DNA of 64,000 nucleotides from an uncultured Roseburia sp. (GTDB lineage: Bacteria > Bacillota > Clostridia > Lachnospirales > Lachnospiraceae), in contig URUD01000009.1 of NCBI GenBank assembly GCA_900550935.1, positions 1-64,000 on the forward strand, given 5' to 3'. Each line of letters starts with the position of its first letter. Within the stretch, counting starts at the first letter, position 1. This document shows, piece after piece, positions 43,230-52,055 of this stretch. A model generated the notes under the pieces. It was not told the DNA's origin. It worked only from the letters and a program-made list of their open reading frames with translations, and did not search any database. A program made the position numbers and the translations under genes.

Positions 43230-45659
43230 TCATTCCTTTTTAATCTGAAAGGAAACGGTCTGTGTTCCAAACTGCGGGGAGGTAATGGTCAGTGTGCCCT
43301 CTCCCTCGCTTCCCAATGTCTTTACATACGTTCCACCCATTCCACCGGACAATCCGACAACCTCTTCCCCGATCAGGGCAATGGCTCCCTCTGCCTTTAA
43401 CTGCAATGGTTCCTGACAGAACGGAAGCACATTTCCATTCTGGTCTACAGCGCGGAACCGCACGGCTGCCACGTCATAAGTGTGTTCCTCCTGCAATACG
43501 GTATGGTCTGTTATCACTTCAAGCTGGATCGAAGTAACCGGTTCCTTTACAATCGTTTTTACCACTTTGCCGCCTTTTACTGCCTCAAAACGATAGACCG
43601 TTGAGGTGCCGCCCCAGTCACCGATGTAGCGGTTATAAAGCGGTACGGCATCGGAAGGTTTCATGTGATACCATAAGACAAGCTTTGCCGCCATCAGATA
43701 GACGGATTTCGGCAGGTTCGAAAGACCGTACCGTGCCGTGGTATTTAATATCTTTTTGACATAAGCCGCCTGCGCCGGTTTCATGTTTTCTTCCTCTTCG
43801 AGCGCGTTTCCGATAAAGTCATCGATCATAACCGGACCATGCGCCAGATTTTTGTAAGGGCTTTCGTCTCTCTGGTATTCCTTGATAAAGCGGTCGTTTT
43901 TATACATCCGCACGCTGTCCGCATTGGTCAGTATCCAGGTCGTTCCTCTGTTGCAACCCGGATGTTCTCCGATATCCATGGAGGAACTGATCTCAAGCAC
44001 TGGTCGTTCCTCCTGCTGACACGCATAGATGACAGCAGCAAGTTTCGGATTGCGGAACATATCCATGACTCCGTGATAGCAGATCCGGTCGCCGCTTCCA
44101 AAATCCTTGTGCGTATTGTAATCAAACATGCACCAGCCAAAGCTTCCTGCAATATCATTTTCGCCCGCTACCGCATCCAGTACATTGGCGTGACGGATCG
44201 CATGCCATACCCGATGTTCCTCCCAGTCATAGGCTTTGGTCGGATACATATGTCCGTTGTATTCGCTGATCAGATACGGTTTCTTTTCGTCTGAGGTTAC
44301 CGCTGCTTTCTTTTCACAGCCCTTTGTCTTTCCATCATGGGAAAAATCGTTGTAGGTATACACGTCTTCTAACAGACTGCTCTTCTTATGGGCACGCACA
44401 CCTCCGGTCTGGCGGCTCTGGTCTAACTCATGCGCTACGCGGTTGGTCTGCTCATAAAATGCGTCGTCATCTCCGGATTCATTGATCCGCACGCCCCATA
44501 AGATAATGGACGGATGATTCCGGTACTGCATGACCATATCGCGTACATTTTCCACTGCCTGTTTCTTCCAGTTCTCATCCCCGATATGCTGCCATCCCGG
44601 GATCTCTGTGAAAACGAGAAGCCCGATCTCATCACAGCGGCTGATAAATGCCTGACTCTGCGGATAGTGGGATGTCCGGACGGCATTGACACCAAGTTCT
44701 TCTTTTAACACATTCGCATCCATCCTCTGCATGGAAGACGGCATCGCATATCCCACATACGGATAACACTGGTGGCGGTTTAAGCCGCGGATCTTTGTTT
44801 TCACATCGTTCAGATAAAATCCATCCTCTAAAAATACCGCCTTGCGGAAACCAAATACCGTCACTTCCTCTTCGAGCGTTACGCCATCCCGGAGTAACTC
44901 GGTCTTTATCTCATAGAGTGCCGGACATTCGGTATTCCATAACATGACCTCATTTACCGGAAAAGACAGTTTCATCTCTTCTGCTGTAACCGGGACTTCT
45001 CCCAAAAGCTGGTCATTACTGCCGTAGCCCTGTTTTTTCCGCATGCTCTGCCGTATCACATCACCTTTTTGGCTGCCGCGGATGACTGCCTCTGTCTTTA
45101 AGGTTCCGCTTCCATAGGCAGGCTTTCCATCTTTTTGTGTTAAGCTGGTAAGCTCACTGGTTAAAAACACATCTTCAAAATAAGTCTTCTCTTTTACCGT
45201 GAGATAGACATCCCGGTAGATCCCGGCGTAGGTCATATAATCAATGACATAGCCAAACGGCGGGATGTTTAACGTCTCTCTGCTGTCTACTTTGACCACA
45301 AGGATATTTTCCTGTCCATACGCTAAGACACCGTCAAGTTCCATCGTAAATGCAGTGTAACCGCAATGATGTTCTCCGATCTTTTTCCCGTTTAAGTACA
45401 CCTCGCTGTCATGTGCCGCTCCATCCAGTGTGAGGAAAATGCTTTTTTCTCTCCACGCTTCCGGGGCAAAAAAGCTCCTGCGGTATCCGCTCACCATCTG
45501 GTAACTGCTCTCATCAAAATAATGTAACGGTGTCTCTTTTCCCGCGTGCGGCAGTCGCACCGACTCAAGCGCATCTACAGCAAAAGATGCCTGCAACAAT
45601 TCTTCTTTGTATTCCGGTGTAAATTTCCAGTCGTCATTCAAATAAATCCGTGTTCCCAT
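43230..45659 (-). CDS. GH2 glycosidase (beta-galactosidase-like)
   Basis: Cytosolic retaining beta-glycosidase, probably a beta-galactosidase. The 809 residues begin MGTRIYLNDDWKF and have the GH2 sugar-binding domain (LDGAAHDSEVYLNGKKIGEH), the immunoglobulin-like domain, and the barrel: GLNRHQCYPYVG, acid/base Glu in WGVRINESGDD (about residue 392) and nucleophile Glu in LISEYNGHMYP (about 466). Domains of the type C-terminal to the barrel complete the protein; there is no signal peptide. The length is below E. coli LacZ and fits the BgaB-like GH2 class. It starts 2 bp after the TetR gene. Beta-glucuronidase or mannosidase activity cannot be excluded. Confidence 0.9.
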   Translation of the reverse strand: MGTRIYLNDDWKFTPEYKEELLQASFAVDALESVRLPHAGKETPLHYFDESSYQMVSGYRRSFFAPEAWREKSIFLTLDGAAHDSEVYLNGKKIGEHHCGYTAFTMELDGVLAYGQENILVVKVDSRETLNIPPFGYVIDYMTYAGIYRDVYLTVKEKTYFEDVFLTSELTSLTQKDGKPAYGSGTLKTEAVIRGSQKGDVIRQSMRKKQGYGSNDQLLGEVPVTAEEMKLSFPVNEVMLWNTECPALYEIKTELLRDGVTLEEEVTVFGFRKAVFLEDGFYLNDVKTKIRGLNRHQCYPYVGYAMPSSMQRMDANVLKEELGVNAVRTSHYPQSQAFISRCDEIGLLVFTEIPGWQHIGDENWKKQAVENVRDMVMQYRNHPSIILWGVRINESGDDDAFYEQTNRVAHELDQSRQTGGVRAHKKSSLLEDVYTYNDFSHDGKTKGCEKKAAVTSDEKKPYLISEYNGHMYPTKAYDWEEHRVWHAIRHANVLDAVAGENDIAGSFGWCMFDYNTHKDFGSGDRICYHGVMDMFRNPKLAAVIYACQQEERPVLEISSSMDIGEHPGCNRGTTWILTNADSVRMYKNDRFIKEYQRDESPYKNLAHGPVMIDDFIGNALEEEENMKPAQAAYVKKILNTTARYGLSNLPKSVYLMAAKLVLWYHMKPSDAVPLYNRYIGDWGGTSTVYRFEAVKGGKVVKTIVKEPVTSIQLEVITDHTVLQEEHTYDVAAVRFRAVDQNGNVLPFCQEPLQLKAEGAIALIGEEVVGLSGGMGGTYVKTLGSEGEGTLTITSPQFGTQTVSFQIKKE

Positions 45660-45661
45660 TG

Positions 45662-46225
45662 CTACCCCCGTGTGCGTATTCCATCTACTAAAATGCCAAC
45701 CACTTCATCCAGTGCATCCATATAGGTAATTCCATTCTGTAATAAGATATCTCTCTGGAAGAACTGCTCGATCGCAGCCTCCATCATCATTTTTACGATC
45801 GGGATATCCACCTTGCGTACCACGCCTTCACGCATCCCCTGTTCTAACAGCGCGATCGTATTTTCCCAGCCGGTCTCTAAGCGTTCCTCCACTCTCTGAT
45901 AGATCGCAGGATATTTTTCCCGCAGCAGATAAAGCTGTCTGAAATCGATCTCCCGGTAGCCTTCCGGTATCACACCAAGGACCTTTCGAATCTTTTCCAA
46001 CGTATCAAGGCTCTCATCGTTTAATACACGCTGTTCACTTTCTTTGATGGAATCAAACAGGTAATCCACCATTGCAAAAAATAAGGATTCTTTATCGCGA
46101 AAGACGGTATAGATCGTCTTCTTGCTCATGGAGAGTTCCTTTGCCACATCATCCATGGTGAATTTCAACCCCTTGCGGTTGAATGCCCGAATGGTTCCTT
46201 CTAAGATCGTTTGTCTTGTTTCCAT
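45662..46225 (-). CDS. TetR-family regulator of the galactoside operon
   Basis: DNA-binding regulator of 187 residues. The N-terminal TetR helix-turn-helix (METRQTILEGTIRAFNRKGL, then FTMDDVAKELSMSKKTIYTVF) is clear; the C-terminal ligand-binding half is variable, with several hydrophobic helices. It heads the GH2-GT-B-symporter-GH36 operon with 2 bp before GH2, so it is autoregulated and co-transcribed. GAAACTA/TAGTTTC boxes lie at its promoter and at the divergent larB promoter. The inducer is unknown; a TetR protein in a sugar operon is unusual. Confidence 0.9.
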   Translation of the reverse strand: METRQTILEGTIRAFNRKGLKFTMDDVAKELSMSKKTIYTVFRDKESLFFAMVDYLFDSIKESEQRVLNDESLDTLEKIRKVLGVIPEGYREIDFRQLYLLREKYPAIYQRVEERLETGWENTIALLEQGMREGVVRKVDIPIVKMMMEAAIEQFFQRDILLQNGITYMDALDEVVGILVDGIRTRG

Positions 46226-46240
46226 ATGTAAGCTCCTTTC

Positions 46241-46268
46241 GGAAACTATTTTTTTTGTTCCGGTTTCC
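46241..46268. promoter_or_regulatory. TetR operator candidate near the tetR start
   Basis: GGAAAC and GTTTCC (46241-46246, 46263-46268) form an inverted repeat about 16 bp apart, just downstream of the -10 of the tetR promoter. The left half GGAAACTATTTTT is repeated, inverted and exact for 13 nt, at 46315-46327. Confidence 0.65.
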
Positions 46269-46271
46269 TTT

Positions 46272-46300
46272 ATTGTAACATCTCACTTTTCAATCCACAA
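46272..46300 (-). promoter_or_regulatory. TetR operon promoter
   Basis: TTGTGG, 17-nt spacer, TACAAT on the minus strand, ending close to the operator-like repeat. Confidence 0.6.
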
Positions 46301-46326
46301 GAAACTAAATCAACAAAAATAGTTTC
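46301..46326. promoter_or_regulatory. Second TetR operator candidate between the divergent promoters
   Basis: GAAACTA and TAGTTTC (46301-46307 and 46320-46326) form an inverted repeat with a 12-bp centre, on the upstream edge of the tetR promoter. Confidence 0.55.
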
Positions 46327-46356
46327 CATTTTTTATACAATACTACCAAAGGAAAT

Positions 46357-46386
46357 TTGCATTCCTGCTCCCGATTAGAGTATAAT
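46357..46386 (+). promoter_or_regulatory. larB promoter
   Basis: TTGCAT, 18-nt spacer, consensus TATAAT on the plus strand, 33 bp before the larB start codon. Confidence 0.7.
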
Positions 46387-46419
46387 AAAGTTACTTGTAT
46401 CATCGAATGGGGGATCACA

Positions 46420-47181
46420 ATGGAAAACACAGAATTAAAACAGATTTTAGAACAGATCAAAGAGGGAACTCTTTCGGTGGATGAGGCGTATCTGAAATTA
46501 AAGGTCGCTCCTTTTGAGGATCTGGGTTATGCCAAAGTTGACCACCAGAGACAGCTCAGACAAGGCGTTCCCGAAGTCATCTATGGAGCTTCCAAAACCA
46601 GAGAACAGATGGAAGGCATTTTAAACAGTCTGCTCCCACATAGCCCTGAAAATATACTGATCACAAGACTTTCCACGGGATCCGCAGACTATCTGTCCGC
46701 ACGTTTTCCGCTTTCGTATGACCCGGTATCCAAAATTGGTGTCGTAAACCGGACACCTCATATCACCGCAGATGGTACCATCGTCATTGCGACCGGCGGA
46801 ACAAGCGATATCCCGGTCGCAGAGGAAGCCGCGCAGACAGCAGAAGTCCTTGGCAACACTGTGATCCGGCTCTATGACGTTGGTGTTGCCGGATTGCACC
46901 GGCTCCTTGCACAGGCAGAAACGCTCTCTTCCGCCAATGTCATCATTGCAGTTGCCGGAATGGAGGGTGCGCTCGCAAGCGTGATCGGCGGTCTGACCGA
47001 CTGTCCCGTCATTGCCGTACCAACGAGTGTTGGCTACGGAGCCAGCTTTGGAGGCGTTGCCGCACTCCTTTCCATGTTAAACTCCTGTGCCAGCGGTGTT
47101 TCCGTCGTAAATATCGACAATGGATTTGGTGCAGGCTATCTTGCCAGCATGATCAATCATAAAATCGGAGGTACTTTGTAA
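46420..47181 (+). CDS. larB: Nickel pincer cofactor biosynthesis protein LarB
   Basis: Carboxylates and hydrolyses nicotinic acid adenine dinucleotide in the first step of the nickel-pincer nucleotide cofactor, used by lactate racemase and related enzymes. The 253 residues begin MENTELKQILEQIKEG and show the PurE-like core: ARFP..YDP, GTSDIPVAEEAAQTAEVLG (about residues 130-148), AVAGMEGALASVIGGL (about 180-195) and the end FGAGYLASMINHKIG. ATG at 46420 follows GGGGG. larC follows 2 bp later. larA and larE are not in this window. Confidence 0.93.
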   Translation: MENTELKQILEQIKEGTLSVDEAYLKLKVAPFEDLGYAKVDHQRQLRQGVPEVIYGASKTREQMEGILNSLLPHSPENILITRLSTGSADYLSARFPLSYDPVSKIGVVNRTPHITADGTIVIATGGTSDIPVAEEAAQTAEVLGNTVIRLYDVGVAGLHRLLAQAETLSSANVIIAVAGMEGALASVIGGLTDCPVIAVPTSVGYGASFGGVAALLSMLNSCASGVSVVNIDNGFGAGYLASMINHKIGGTL

Positions 47182-47183
47182 AC

Positions 47184-48464
47184 ATGAAACAGACACTTTA
47201 TATCGAATGTGACATGGGAGCTGCCGGAGATATGTTAATGGGAGCACTCTATGAGATCTGTCCCGAAAAAGAACTGTTTTTAGAAAAGATGAATGAGGCT
47301 TTTTTGCCTTATGATATTACGATTGAGCCGGTTCCTGCAAAAAAATGCGGGATCGCCGGAACACATATGAACGTTTCCATCCATGGTAAAGAAGAACATG
47401 AACACGAGCATACTCCTGAGCATGAGCATACTCCTGTTGAAGATGCGCCGGCAAATCACCATCATGAGCACCGTGATTACCCGACAATCTTAAAAGAGAT
47501 CCAGTCGCTTCCGCTCCCCAATGCAGTTAAAAAGGGTGCCGCGTCTGTCTACACCCTGATCGGCAGTGCAGAAGCCAAAGTACACAAAAGCGACTTATCG
47601 CAGATCCATTTCCACGAAGTCGGTTCTTTGGATGCCCTGGCTGATGTGGTCGGCTGCTGCTATCTGATCCATCTGATCGCGCCGGATGACATTCTCTGCT
47701 CTCCTGTCCATGTCGGAAACGGGTTTGTCAAATGTGCACACGGTGTCCTTCCAGTTCCTGCTCCGGCAACCGCCGAGCTGTTAAAAGGGATCCCAAGTTA
47801 TAAAGGCACGATCAGCAACGAACTTTTAACACCGACCGGTGCAGCTCTGCTGCGCTATTTTGTAAAAAGTTTTACCGCCATGCCTCCACTCAGTGTGCGT
47901 GCGATCGGCTACGGCATGGGCACAAAGGATTTTGAGATTGCAAACTGTGTCCGTGTCTTTATGGGAGAGCCGTATGTTGCTGCCAAAAAGCCTGTTGCAG
48001 AGCAGGAAGCCGATGATTTTTCCGACTTTGCCTGCGACGATACCGTGCTCTCGATCTCCTGCAACATTGATGACATGACCGGAGAAGCCATCGGACTTGC
48101 CACCGAGATCTTATTTGCAGCCGGTGCACTCGATGTTTTCACCACACCGATCCAGATGAAAAAGAACCGTCCCGGCATCCTTTTGACCTGCCTGTGTCCA
48201 CCAGAGGAACGCGACCGCTTTACTGTGCTGTTTTTCCTGCACACCACGACAAGAGGGGTCCGCTATCAGGTATTCGAACGCGCCAAATTGGAATCGACCT
48301 TCGAAACAAGGCACAGTTCCTATGGCAATATCCGGGTCAAGAAAAGTTCCGGCTATGGCATTGAAAAGGAAAAACCGGAATTTGAAGATTTAAAATCGAT
48401 CGTACAGCAGCATAACTACACCATCTCTCTGGACGATGTAAAAAAGCAGTGCAATAAACAATAG
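47184..48464 (+). CDS. larC: Nickel pincer cofactor biosynthesis protein LarC (single frame)
   Basis: CTP-dependent nickel insertase that completes the pincer cofactor. The 426 residues start MKQTLYIECDMGAAGDMLMG, the standard LarC N-terminus. A His-rich linker (about residues 72-100, HEHEHTPEHEHTP and NHHHEH) lies between the N-terminal part and the core, and HFHEVGSLDALADVVG and AHGVLPVPAPATAELL follow. In Lactobacillus LarC is made by programmed frameshifting from two frames; here it is a single frame. larB precedes it by 2 bp, and a terminator-like hairpin follows. Confidence 0.93.
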   Translation: MKQTLYIECDMGAAGDMLMGALYEICPEKELFLEKMNEAFLPYDITIEPVPAKKCGIAGTHMNVSIHGKEEHEHEHTPEHEHTPVEDAPANHHHEHRDYPTILKEIQSLPLPNAVKKGAASVYTLIGSAEAKVHKSDLSQIHFHEVGSLDALADVVGCCYLIHLIAPDDILCSPVHVGNGFVKCAHGVLPVPAPATAELLKGIPSYKGTISNELLTPTGAALLRYFVKSFTAMPPLSVRAIGYGMGTKDFEIANCVRVFMGEPYVAAKKPVAEQEADDFSDFACDDTVLSISCNIDDMTGEAIGLATEILFAAGALDVFTTPIQMKKNRPGILLTCLCPPEERDRFTVLFFLHTTTRGVRYQVFERAKLESTFETRHSSYGNIRVKKSSGYGIEKEKPEFEDLKSIVQQHNYTISLDDVKKQCNKQ

Positions 48465-48493
48465 ATTGCGTGCTTTCTGTTATCCTGAATCAT

Positions 48494-48534
48494 AGGAGCC
48501 TGCAAATCCTTTTAAGATTGGATCTGCAGGCTCC
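48494..48534. terminator. Hairpin terminator between larC and the arabinan locus
   Basis: AGGAGCCTGCA and TGCAGGCTCCT pair, with an inner ATCC/GGAT extension. The T-run after it is poor (TGCTTTAC), so it could act on either strand. Confidence 0.6.
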
Positions 48535-48557
48535 TGCTTTACTTAGCCATAAGATTT

Positions 48558-50074
48558 TCAGATACTGTGCATCCATACACGCATTTGATTCAGTCCACGA
48601 TTCCCCCACGCATAATAAGGTACTGCTCTGGCTGTGATCTCCTGTTCCTGCGGTGCCATCTCGGAATATAACCTGTTTTCTGCCATCAGCCTTACAGCCG
48701 GCACATCCAACACTATCATATCCTTTAATACACCCTCCTGACATTTTACAATGGATGTTTCTGATATCTTCTCCCTCTTTAACTCGACTGACTGTATCTC
48801 ACCATCATTGTCAACTCCCTCAAAACAATATACCAGTGGACCTCTCATCAGAGCGACACACCCCACGTTTTCCCTGACCCTGGGGTTTGCAAAAATGGTT
48901 CTTACCTCTAAATCAAAAAGGATCTCTATCCTGTCACCACTTTTCCAGTTTCTCTTGATATAAAGATAACCCTTTTTCACTGCTGTTCTTTCCACCATTT
49001 CACTTCCGTTTATCAGCACCGTGTAATTCTTCAGATATCCCGGAATGTGAAGTGCAATTGTAAATTCTTCCCTCTGTTTTGGCATAACAATATATGCAAT
49101 CTTACCATCCCACGGATAATTTCCCACGATCTTTATATCTGCTTTTTTTAGTTTTGCCTCCTGCCCAATAAAAAGATGGGAATAGATTGTATTTTCATCC
49201 TCATCCCATGTATATTTGCCCAGTGATGTTACCATCCGTACTAAATTGGGCGGACAGCATGCACAGGCATACCAGCCCGGCCGCTCCGGTATCACATGCT
49301 TATAACCAAATATCTCTCCCGATACTCCCGGATTTACTTCAAGCGGATTCACATAAAAAAATCGTTTTCCGTCCAGCTGCATTCCACTTATAATGCCATT
49401 ATAGAGTGCCCGCTCCATAACATCTGCATATTTGCCATCTTTTTGCATACGAAGCATCTGCTTTGCAAAAAAAACTAATCCAATTGAAGCGCAGGTCTCC
49501 GCATAAGCCCGATCTCAATTTCCTGATGTCCCGGGATCCCTGTTGTTTTTTCCGGACCAAACCGGCTGATAATATGCCCTGCCATATTTTCCATTACATT
49601 GAGCAGCTTTTCTTTTCCCGTTGCCTCATAATATGCCACAGCTGCCTCCATCATATGACCTGCGCAATACAATTCGTGACACTCAAGGAGATTCTGCCAG
49701 CGATGCTCCGGCTCTTTGATTGTAAAATAAGTATTCAGATACCCGTCCGGTTGTTGTGCTTTTGCAATGATTCCAATGATTTCATCTGCCCTTTTTTCAA
49801 GCTCACTATCTGGCTTTAGAATAAGAGAATATGCTACCCCCTCAAGCCATTTCGCAACATCACTGTCCTGAAAGACCATCCCATAAAATTCTCCCTCTGA
49901 AAGACCCGCTGCTATTTTAAAATTCTCAATGGCATGACTTTTTTCTACTCCGGGCTCCTCGTCTCTTAGTACACGCTCCTGAAACGGAATCACAATATCT
50001 GTTACAAGCTTTTGCATACGTCCCCAAAATGGATCCTTGATTTTTATCTTACCAAGTTCTATCGTTTCTTCCAT
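48558..50074 (-). pseudogene. GH127 beta-L-arabinofuranosidase, disrupted by an internal deletion
   Basis: Remains of a cytosolic beta-L-arabinofuranosidase. The 5' part starts at 50074 (GGGGGAAGG upstream; METIELG-like MEETIELGKIKIKDPFWG) and is intact through GHQEIEIGLMR, then runs into a stop. The 3' part continues in another frame: just before the next ATG one reads YAETCASIGLVFFAKQML, followed by ADGKYADV-like KDGKYADVMERALYNG and the catalytic cysteine region WYACACCPPN. About 140 residues are missing between the two, and the change shifts the frame. The junction lies near 49500-49512. A related full-length enzyme has about 650 residues; about 500 codons remain. GH51 lies just upstream. 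Confidence 0.85.
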
Positions 50075-50122
50075 TGCCTTCCCCCTAAAACAGAACATTC
50101 CAAGTTGACAGCTGCTCCAAAT

Positions 50123-51643
50123 TTATTTGCTGATACGAATGGTCACAACGCTGCAGGCAGGAAGTGTAACTTTAATTCCATCTGCTGTGTTTTTATATGC
50201 AAGAAACTCCTTTTCCTCAACTGTTTCCGGCTGTTCAAATGTATTGCAGGCATTCATTGCACCCGCAATATAGAATGCTTCCCTTACCTGATATTTTTCT
50301 ATTTTATTTGTAAGTTGAATATTCACATCCTCTGAAGAATCTAAAGAATTGTTGGTAAATGTTATGGTAATCACACCTTCCTCATTCTCAGAAACGGATT
50401 CAATCACTTTTGGAAGTTCATTTTTACCTGAACCTACTGTTGCGTTTCCTACTAACTGGCTGTCAAGAAGACTTGCACCCTGATGATGGCGATACATATG
50501 AAATACATAATATGTCGGTGTTTTGATCATCCTGCTTCCATCTGTGAGCATAACTGACTGAAGTACATTGATAAGTTGTGCGATACAAGCCATTTTGACA
50601 CGATCTGCATGCTTATTGAAAATGTTAAGTGTCATACCCGCAACCAGTGCATCTCTCATCGTATTCTGCTGATATAAAAATCCCGGATTAGTGCCCGGTT
50701 CTACATCCGACCAGATGCCCCATTCATCTACCATAAGTCCGATCTTTTTTTCCGGATCATACTCATCCATGATCGCACCATGACGGCAGATGAGTTCTTC
50801 CATGAAATATCCTCTCTTTAATGTCTGATAGAATATCTGTTCTGTAAAATCAGTAGCACTGCCTTTAAAGTTCCAATCTTCTTCTGTTTCCGGAAGCGTA
50901 TAATAATGAAGTGATAATCCATCCATCAATCCATGAAATCTTGGTTCACAGTGATCATAGCAGGTCTCCATTACTTTTTTCGTCCACTCATAATCATCTA
51001 CATTTGGTCCACAGCAGATCTTCTGGATCGGCTGATTTCCTGCATAATTTCTGACATAAGTCTGATACCTGCGGTATTCGTCTGCATAATGCTGCGGACG
51101 CATATTTCCGCCACATCCCCAGTTTTCATTGCCAACTCCAAAATAATCGATCGTCCATGCTTCCGCATGTCCGTTTGTCTTTCGCAATTCTGCCATAGGT
51201 GATACACCATTGAATGTGATATACTCCACCCACTCACTCATCTCGCGTACCGTTCCACTGCCCAGATTGCCATTCACATATGTCTTACATCCCAACTGAC
51301 GACAAAGTTCAAAAAATTCGTGCGTACCAAAGCTGTTATCCTCTACAACACCACCCCAGTGCGTATTGATTATCTTTTTTCTGCTCTCTTTTGGTCCGAT
51401 TCCATCCATCCAGTGGTATTCATCCGCAAAGCATCCTCCCGGCCAACGAAGTACCGGTATTTTCATCTCCTTCAATGCTTCCACCACATCTGTACGCATT
51501 CCATTTACATTTGGGATATCAGAATCCTCTCCTACATAAAGCCCTTCGTAGATACATCTCCCCAGATGTTCCGAAAAATGTCCATAAATTTCAGGCGAAA
51601 TCACGCTCTTTTTGTTCTCATTATTTATAATTAATTTTGACAT
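50123..51643 (-). CDS. Alpha-L-arabinofuranosidase, GH51
   Basis: Cytosolic retaining alpha-L-arabinofuranosidase that releases arabinose from arabino-oligosaccharides. The 506 residues start MSKLIINNENKKSVISPEIYG; the acid/base Glu lies in FGVGNENWGCGG (about residue 172) and the nucleophile in GLMVDEWGIWSD (about 306); VLRWPGGCFADEYHW is also typical. Length is normal and the frame is open. It is the first gene of the minus-strand unit, with GH127 remains 48 bp downstream, and faces the ArsR-type regulator. GGAGAGGAG precedes the ATG. Confidence 0.96.
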   Translation of the reverse strand: MSKLIINNENKKSVISPEIYGHFSEHLGRCIYEGLYVGEDSDIPNVNGMRTDVVEALKEMKIPVLRWPGGCFADEYHWMDGIGPKESRKKIINTHWGGVVEDNSFGTHEFFELCRQLGCKTYVNGNLGSGTVREMSEWVEYITFNGVSPMAELRKTNGHAEAWTIDYFGVGNENWGCGGNMRPQHYADEYRRYQTYVRNYAGNQPIQKICCGPNVDDYEWTKKVMETCYDHCEPRFHGLMDGLSLHYYTLPETEEDWNFKGSATDFTEQIFYQTLKRGYFMEELICRHGAIMDEYDPEKKIGLMVDEWGIWSDVEPGTNPGFLYQQNTMRDALVAGMTLNIFNKHADRVKMACIAQLINVLQSVMLTDGSRMIKTPTYYVFHMYRHHQGASLLDSQLVGNATVGSGKNELPKVIESVSENEEGVITITFTNNSLDSSEDVNIQLTNKIEKYQVREAFYIAGAMNACNTFEQPETVEEKEFLAYKNTADGIKVTLPACSVVTIRISK

Positions 51644-51771
51644 ACTCTCTCCTCTCCTTGTTAAATGAAAATTGATAAGTTCCCCTTAACCGCCATCTGT
51701 CAAAGTCATCTGCTGGGCTTTTAGCTATTTGACCAAAACAAAGCTGTTAATGTGTTACTTGTATGTTAATA

Positions 51772-51800
51772 CATATACATTCATACCTTTATAATGTCAA
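51772..51800 (-). promoter_or_regulatory. GH51 operon promoter
   Basis: TTGACA, 17-nt spacer, TATATG on the minus strand. An ATGTTAATACAT palindrome overlaps the -10, a candidate operator. Confidence 0.55.
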
Positions 51801-51960
51801 TATTTATTTTATTTTTTTTAAAGTATTTTATGTTTTATTTAAAAATAAATAAATTTAGACACTTTTTTTCCATATTTTTCCAATCAAACTATGCATATTG
51901 CACAACCCGTTCTATGCTTTTCAAATTATTTCGATTAATTTCGCTTTTTTCGTTTTATGA

Positions 51961-51989
51961 TTGACACATTAGAAACAACTTTTTATAAT
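51961..51989 (+). promoter_or_regulatory. Promoter of the ArsR-type regulator
   Basis: Perfect consensus TTGACA, 17-nt spacer, TATAAT on the plus strand, about 65 bp before the start codon. Confidence 0.85.
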
Positions 51990-52055
51990 ATAAGGTAAAA
52001 ACAGACATTAGAATTTGCACAATAAAAATATAAAATATTTTAGGAGAAGCAGTTT

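Larger units (their letters stand above)
51644..52055. other. 412-bp AT-rich divergent intergenic region
   Basis: Contains no gene. It holds the two divergent promoters listed separately, and a palindrome ATGTTAATACAT around 51763-51774 at the -10 of the GH51 promoter. The stretch 51800-51960 is almost pure A/T and shows no feature I can name. Confidence 0.6.
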
